Source: Golubevia sp. BC0850 | Taxonomy: Eukaryota > Basidiomycota > Exobasidiomycetes > Golubeviales > Golubeviaceae | Assembly (NCBI GenBank): GCA_012976225.1 | Contig: JAAVVG010000001.1 | Coordinates: 124,001 to 188,000 of the forward strand | Direction: 5' to 3' | DNA: 64,000 bases | Shown: in pieces, positions 58,101-64,000 of the stretch | Layout: the number at the start of each line of letters is the position of its first letter | Numbering within the stretch: the first letter of the stretch is position 1 | Translations under genes and position numbers: made by a program | Notes under the pieces: generated by a model | Told to the model about the DNA's origin: nothing | Databases searched by the model: none | The model's input: only the letters and a program-made list of their open reading frames with translations

Positions 58101-61100
58101 TCTACATTCCTGATAGTCGTCTCCTCTGTCCACTTTCCTTGAGCACCTGGACGAAGAGTAGAGAATCCGGGATACTGACCAGTCTGGCAGATGAGGAAGG
58201 TGACTCTACGAACTCCAGCGACGCGAAGCTCAGCTGAGAACTGGTTGACGTAGTGAGCGAAGAGCTCTCTAGCCTCAGCGTCCTTGGCCTCTCCTTCGTC
58301 AGTGACAGCGATGTTGAGGACGTTGGTGGGGTTGGCTGGGTTGTTCTTGTTTCCGAAAGCCTTGAGGACCTTTGGAAGAACATCCACTAGATCGGCGACG
58401 TTGGAGCAGCTAGTCATGACTCCTTTACGAACTTGGTCTCCATCTCCTTTGCTTTGAAGAGCTTTGAGATCGGAAGCAGAAGCTTGACGTTCAGCGAGCT
58501 TGCGTCCGCGCTCAGTAGAACCTTGAAGCTTGAAGTCCCAAGATAAGACAGCACGCTCCTCGGTTTCGAAATCCTCGACAGTGTAGTCGAACCCCAAGAC
58601 ATCGTAAGCTCTGTAAGCACGGATGACGTAGGTGACTAGAGCAGCAAAGGCTACGTGGACGATCTGATTGCTGAAGAAGGCAGTCAAAACGTCGTAGACC
58701 GAGTGCTGACTGTCTGCGAGCTCTCTAAGAACGTCAAGGGAAGGAGTGTGGTAGGAAGCATCACCTCCGTATCTCGAAGACATGACCGAGGCTTTGAGAA
58801 TTGATTCCATCTGAGCCTCACGATCAGCCAAACTTGGGAGATCAGCTGCGATGGCGACCTCACGAGCTTTGAGAGCTACTGGAGCAGCATGACGACCTTG
58901 GAGACCAGCTAGGGTGGTGAGAGCGACCGTCATTGGAGCTTCGCTTGAACGAGGGATGAGGTTGCTGTTCTTGACGTACTTGTCCATGATCGACATGATG
59001 AGAGCGTTCTTGCGAAGAACTCCGTTGTGAGAGAGTTGCATGGCGACCACTGCATCCAGATCGTTGTCATGTTGCTGACGAAGAGCCAAGACGACGTCCG
59101 CTTCTCCAGTGAAGACTGATTCCACTGCGGCGTAGCGAGTGAAGATAGAGGCGAGAGTGGCGGACTCGTGAGCCTTGAGACCTCCAGCGTACTCGTTGAA
59201 GATGGCAGCTAGAGGAGCCATGGTAGTAGTGACTTGAGCTCGAATGGCTGCATCGACGCTGTCACGGATGAAGGCGTCAGAGAGCTTGCGAAGACGAGCA
59301 GCTGGGAACTCTGCTCCTTTCTGATGAGCTGCATCGATGGTGCCGCGGAGCTGATCTTCGAGACGAGCTGGAATACGACCAGAGAGGGTCGAGAGGACCT
59401 GGGAAGCTTGTCCGTAAGGAAGCTCTGGACTGCGAAGGATCTCGACGAGCTCCTTCAAGCTGGCTTGCATGGTGTAGCTTTGATCGAATCCTCCTAGAAC
59501 GTCGTCGAGAACGCCCAAGACGTGAGAGAAGCGCTGGTGAGGCTTGCTTCCAGTGATGACAGGTAGTCCGTAGTCTGCAAGCTGGCCAGCGAAAGGCTTT
59601 GCGTGTTGGACACGGCTTGGGTCGTCCAAGGAGAGAATTCCGATAATGTCTCCTGGAGTGAGAGAAACTCCTGGAGACTTGACGAAGGAGACGATACCAT
59701 CTTCAGCAGCGACAAGAGGAAGATACCTGAAGAGAGTAATAGAAGAGAAGAGCGAAAAGAGGGAAGGGGTGTCAGACGAAGCTCGAGATCAATTCGGAGA
59801 ATAATCGAGTCGAGTCTCGAATCCTAAGTGTTGCACTCACATTTTCATGACTTCGATCTCGGCAATGGATTGGCCAGCATCCACGTGATCTCCACTCTCA
59901 ACCAAGAATCTGACCAACTTTCCAGGAGAAGGAGAACGGATCTGAGTTGGATCGTTCTCTTGTTCGATAAGACAGGTCTTGGAATCAACCATTAGACGAG
60001 TCATACCGACTTCTTCTCTCCAGTAGACTGGGTGACTCTTTCCAGCAATTCCTACCAAGAGACCTCCATCAGTGAGAGGACGAAGAGAGACCAAAGTTCG
60101 AGCTCCGTTGAGGTAGAGAGTCCATCCAGAGACGGAAGAACGAGTGGCAGTGAAGTTGTACTTGACTCCTTCGTAGATGAAGTCGATGGAGAAGACTGTC
60201 TTGATGGTGTTACGAGGAGGAACTTGACCTTTGTTGAGAATGCTCTTGTACTCGTCCTCGCAAGCTCTGGCGTTGAGATGAGCCTTGACGGCAGCACCAC
60301 AGATGATGGCTAGCTCTTGAGGAGGACGTTCGGCGGTGAGACGATCTTGAATGAGACCATCGAGCCATCCGGTAGTGATCTTGTTGGATTCGAAGGCATC
60401 GGTTTCTAGAAGCTTGATGAGGTACTCGACGGTGGTTCTGAAATCTCCACGAATCGAAAGCTCCTTGAGAGAGATAACCATTTGTTTCCTGGCCTCGCTT
60501 CTGTCGGCTCCGTAGGCGAAGACGTGACCGAATTGAGAGTCAGCGTATTCGTGAAGAGCTCCAGAAGTTCCGACAGAGAAGTATCCCCAGGTAGAGGTAC
60601 TGGAACGGAAGTTCAGTTCTGTTAAGGCTCCCATGCCTGGCTTGAATCCGGTGTCTGGGTTCTCGGCTGTGATACGACAGGCAACGACGTGACCACGAGG
60701 CTGTGGTTTCCTCTGCTTCTTGCTGCTCTCTGGGTCAACGAAGTCGAAGTCGATTGGCTCCGAGGAACGAGGGTTCATTCCGTAGAGAGTTCTGATGTCG
60801 GCGATTCTGTCGAGGGGAATTCCCATAGCGACTTGAAGTTGAGCTGCTGGAATGTTGACTCCAGAAACCATCTCGGTTGTAGGATGTTCGACTTGAAGAC
60901 GAGGATTGAGTTCCAAGAAAGAGAATTCGTTGGTCTCGGGAGAGTAGAGCCATTCGACAGTACCAGCGGAGACGTATCCTACCAGCTTGGCGAGACGAAC
61001 AGCTGCCTTCTCCATTTCATCTCTGGCTTGATCAGGAGCGATGGTGACTGGAGCTTCTTCGATGATCTTCTGATGACGACGTTGAACAGAGCAATCACGT

Positions 61101-62666
61101 CCGAAGATGCTGATGGCGTTTCCATATTGATCTGCGAGAAGTTGGACTTCGAGGTGACGGGCCTTTCCAGCGAGCTTCATGACGAAGACGGGGGATCCTG
61201 AGAGAGAGGTGGAAAGAGGCGGAAAGAGAAGTGATGAGTTGAGGGAAAGGAGGAGCTGGCAAGAGGAGAAGAAAAGGAGACTCACCTGGCACCTCTCCTA
61301 GAACGGCGTTGTAGAGCTGTTTGAAATCCTCAGCTGCACTACACATACGAATACCTGGTAGAGAGATGAGCAAAGAAATGAAGAAAGTTAGAGCGTTAGT
61401 GAAAAGGAACACGCATACATTCGACAAAGGGAATACTCACCCTTTCCTCCTCCTCCTTCAGAAGCTTTGATCATGACAGGGAATCCAATGACTTGCGCTT
61501 TCTCTAGACCTTCTTCAGCATCGTGAATACAAGCTTTCTGATAAACGTCATCGCTGACAGTCAAGAAACCTTGTTCACTCATGATAGTGTCTTTGATTCC
61601 AGTTCCAGACCAGGGCATACATGGAACGTCTGCGTGTTGAGCTACAATAGTAGAAGAGATCTTGTCTCCTAAAGAACGCATCGCTGAACCTGGAGGTCCA
61701 ATGAAGACGATCTTCTGCTTGGAAGCAGCGAGAGATTCTGGAAGACGAGGGTTCTCAGAAGCATGACCCCTAGAGAGGAGAAAGGATGATAAGGTAAGTA
61801 AAACGTTCCGATTATCTCTCTATCCAAATATAATGATTTCCAAAAGAATCAAAACCGAGAGCGCAGCTCAAAGATAGCCCAAAACTATTCTGATTTCTGC
61901 TTCGATCACTTCTTCCTGCGACCACCCTCTATCTCCTGCGTACTCACCAACCAGCCCAGACAGCATGAACGCCAGCTCTTTCAGCGATGTCCACGATAAG
62001 ATCCACATTGGCATAATTGTTGTTGTTGCTTCCACCTGGAACTTCGACGTACTGATCGGCCATTCTGATGTAGTCTGCATTGACCTTCAGATCCTCTGGA
62101 GTAGCCATGACAGTGAATTCGATAGCACGTTCGTGTCCAAAGGTTTCGTAAGCCCATTTCCTAATGGAACGAATCTCTTTGACTGCAGCAATACCATTGT
62201 TACAGATCAGAACCTTGGTGATAACGGAATGCCCTCCTTGCTTTCTGATGAAGTCTGCTACCTCTGAGGCTGGAGCAACGTCGATAGAGTTTCCGCCTGT
62301 GGGAAGGAAGAGAGGAGGAAGGTAGAATAGTAGAGGAGTCAGATGAAGGGGAGAGAGGAGGGTTCAGAGAGGGGAGAAGAGGTCCAAGCTTTTTTGGGGG
62401 AGAAGGAAGCTCCACCCTCTTCGAAAATTTGCTATCCTGTCCCAATTCTTCCCCCCGTCTAAGGATGATCCCAAACCAAAAACCATGAATTCACGCTATT
62501 GGAATGTGTATTCGCGTCATTTGAAATGAAACTCACCAATAAAATGCTTCACTTTTTCATGATCGGGAGTGACGGTCTCATTAAGAGAAGAGAAAGTAAC
62601 CTTGGAGTCTCCATTCTGCTTTGAGGCAGACAGTTCTGGAGACTTTATGATCTTGAAATCAGACAT
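55142..62666 (-). CDS. ACC1: Acetyl-CoA carboxylase, cytosolic multifunctional
   Basis: This enzyme makes malonyl-CoA, the committed step of fatty acid synthesis. The start is [14 protein letters not shown] at 62666. The biotin carboxylase half has [53 protein letters not shown] (ATP-grasp), [21 protein letters not shown] and [20 protein letters not shown]. The biotin site is EVMKM followed by [10 protein letters not shown]. The long central domain (exon 56603-59629) leads to the carboxyltransferase: [68 protein letters not shown]-type and [16 protein letters not shown]. The last exon has [21 protein letters not shown] and ends LLSSLSK-stop at 55142. Full length, about 2200 residues, all catalytic blocks intact. 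Codon use looks more biased than in neighbouring genes, fitting high expression. Confidence 0.97.
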
Positions 62667-63557
62667 GATAGTCTAGTTGTGAGTTGGAGTGAGCGATGGA
62701 ATGGTTTGGAGGTTGAAGTGGAAGACTGATGAAGGTGTTGGACTGAGGGCAGGAATTGAATTGGAGCTCTCCTTTCTCCCGGTCTAATCTAAGTGTTGTG
62801 TTTGTGTTGATGAGATGATGAGAATGTAAGTCTATATACTGAATGAAGGATAGTGAATGAAATAGAATCAAGTTGAGAAGAGTTGGTTGGGTTGGTCGAA
62901 GAAGGATTTGAGATTTGGGAGGGCTTTTTATATTGAGCTCGAGTTGGCCATCCCCAAAAATGTCGGGGAGTGATTTTGGCTCTTTTGGGTTGGACTTCCT
63001 TTCAAATGGAGGCCTCTGATTCCATTATTTAGGTTGAGTACTCTTTATAAAAAGTTTTAGAGCTAATCTTGAAGAGGTGAAAGGGAGGGAGAGGGTCAAC
63101 GTTTGACTATCCTCTCATTCTCTCTTTCTCCTCTCTCAAATTCAGCTCTTCTCCCACTTCTAATTACTTTATTCATATTCTTGTTAGTATTTCTAATTGT
63201 CAAGGGAAGTTTTAACCGATGGAGCCAACTCTTTAACCTTCAAAAATCCTCCTCAAGAAACGGTTGGGGTGGATTGCCACCAGCAAAAGAAGAAGAAAAG
63301 AAGACGAAAAGAAGACGTGACTAGTAGCACAAGAAAAAATACCTCAAGGTAAAGGGAAAATAGAGAGGCAATAGGCAAGTACGATCTAATAGAAGAGGAA
63401 AGAAAGGACCTCTGTTCTCTTCACGAAGCTCAAATCCGATTTCCAACAGAACAAAATGCTTTTCAAAGAATCTAAAATTTCAACCAAATACGTATTTCCT
63501 TCGTACAAGAAAAGGAATAGGATAGAGAGAAAAGGGAAAGAGGAGACCTAAACAGAC
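62667..63557. other. ACC1 promoter region and cytochrome c1 3' flank
   Basis: This 890-bp region separates ACC1 from the downstream end of the cytochrome c1 gene; both genes are on minus. It holds the TATA-like elements noted above. An open frame at 63103-63324 has a hydrophobic start (LITLFIFLLVFLIVKGSF) but no other support, so I do not call it. Confidence 0.4.
62924..62932 (-). promoter_or_regulatory. TATA-like element upstream of ACC1
   Basis: On the minus strand this reads TATAAAAAG, about 260 bp upstream of the ACC1 start codon. A second candidate, TATATAGA, lies at 62831-62838. Which one, if either, is used is not shown by sequence alone. Confidence 0.35.
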
Positions 63558-64000
63558 TTAATGCATCTCCTTTGGAGGCGTGTAACGAAGAGCTCTCTGT
63601 TTGATTGGAGACCACTTGAAGCGCTTGACCCATAAACTCATGGCAGTGAGCGATGAAAGGATAATGACAGCTTGCATTCCCATACGCTTTCTCTCATCGT
63701 GTTCTGGTTCAGAAGCGAAGGAGAGGAAGGTGACAACGTCCTTGGCCATCTGGGAAGAGGTGGCTGGGGTTCCATCATCGTATCTGATGGCGGGAAGAGG
63801 GAAAAAAGAGAAGAAAAAAGATGAGAACAGGACTAGAATTTTGTTTGGAAGAGGTCGGAAACTCACTCGACGAGTCCATCGTAAAGAACACGAGCCATAC
63901 CGATCTTAGTACCAGGGAAGAAAGGGTTGCTGATAAGGGAGAAGAAAAGTATAGAAGTAGTTGGTGGGAATAGGATTAGCAATCCAATCCGAGAGTAAAT
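63558..64000 (-). CDS. CYT1: Cytochrome c1, C-terminal part (cut by the window edge)
   Basis: Cytochrome c1 is the haem subunit of respiratory complex III in the mitochondrial inner membrane. Two exons are visible. The upstream one reads NPFFPGTKIGMARVLYDGLV and includes the Gly-Met that provides a haem ligand. After an intron of about 80 nt comes YDDGTPATSSQMAKDVVTFL, EPEHDERKRMGMQAVIILSS and the membrane anchor AVIILSSLTAMSLWVKRFKW, ending YTPPKEMH-stop at 63558. The CxxCH haem site and presequence lie beyond the window. Confidence 0.93.

Noticed and set aside
63103-63324. Small hydrophobic frame between ACC1 and cytochrome c1
   Set aside because: One hydrophobic stretch followed by a Lys-rich end is not enough without conservation or splice support, and it lies in the ACC1 upstream region.

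Overview
The window is nuclear DNA of a filamentous or yeast-like basidiomycete. Genes are closely packed on both strands. Most are cut by many short introns (about 45-180 nt, one near 400 nt) with GTGAGT, GTAAGT or GTGGGT donors and pyrimidine-rich YAG acceptors. Spliced products match conserved eukaryotic families, and there is one fungal Zn2Cys6 regulator and a Dal5-type permease. Base composition looks near 45-48 percent GC by eye. Subphylum Pucciniomycotina is my best guess but is an inference. I saw no convincing tRNA, rRNA, CRISPR array, retroelement or virus-like element.

Layout, left to right: CFT1/CPSF160 (139-5475, minus); a decayed leucine-rich-repeat gene (about 5503-6309, plus) and a CT-rich intergenic stretch; a Zn2Cys6 transcription factor (8206-11872, plus); an FRG1-like gene (12321-13865, minus); an HMT1/ABCB6-type half ABC transporter (14086-18532, minus), divergent from eIF2B-delta (18733-20673, plus); a 1277-residue PH-domain protein (21441-25274, minus); a DUF202 membrane protein (26150-27093, minus); an unrecognised gene with a membrane segment and CxxC motifs, followed by coding-like fragments (27795-30171, plus); a mitochondrial Bax-inhibitor-like protein (30689-32079, minus); an ICMT-type methyltransferase (32275-33212, minus); 7TM protein A (33750-36189, minus); AVL9 (36545-39336, minus), divergent from SFR1/MEI5 (39476-40770, plus); 7TM protein B (41155-43188, minus); a Dal5-type MFS permease (about 44040-46816, plus); RVB2/reptin (47289-49511, minus), divergent from symplekin/PTA1 (49888-54304, plus); ACC1 (55142-62666, minus); and the 3' end of cytochrome c1 (63558 to the window edge, minus).

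Most genes are housekeeping and do not form a pathway cluster. CPSF160 and symplekin belong to the same mRNA 3'-end processing machinery but lie 44 kb apart. Three gene pairs are head to head with gaps of 139-376 bp, so each pair probably shares a promoter region.

The most interesting content is a pair of paralogous seven-transmembrane proteins (A and B). They are diverged in sequence but share an N-terminal motif and several phase-1 intron positions. I cannot assign them to a named family; a receptor-like role is a guess from topology. Second is the orphan locus at about 27.8-30.2 kb, which has clear coding signal but no recognisable family.
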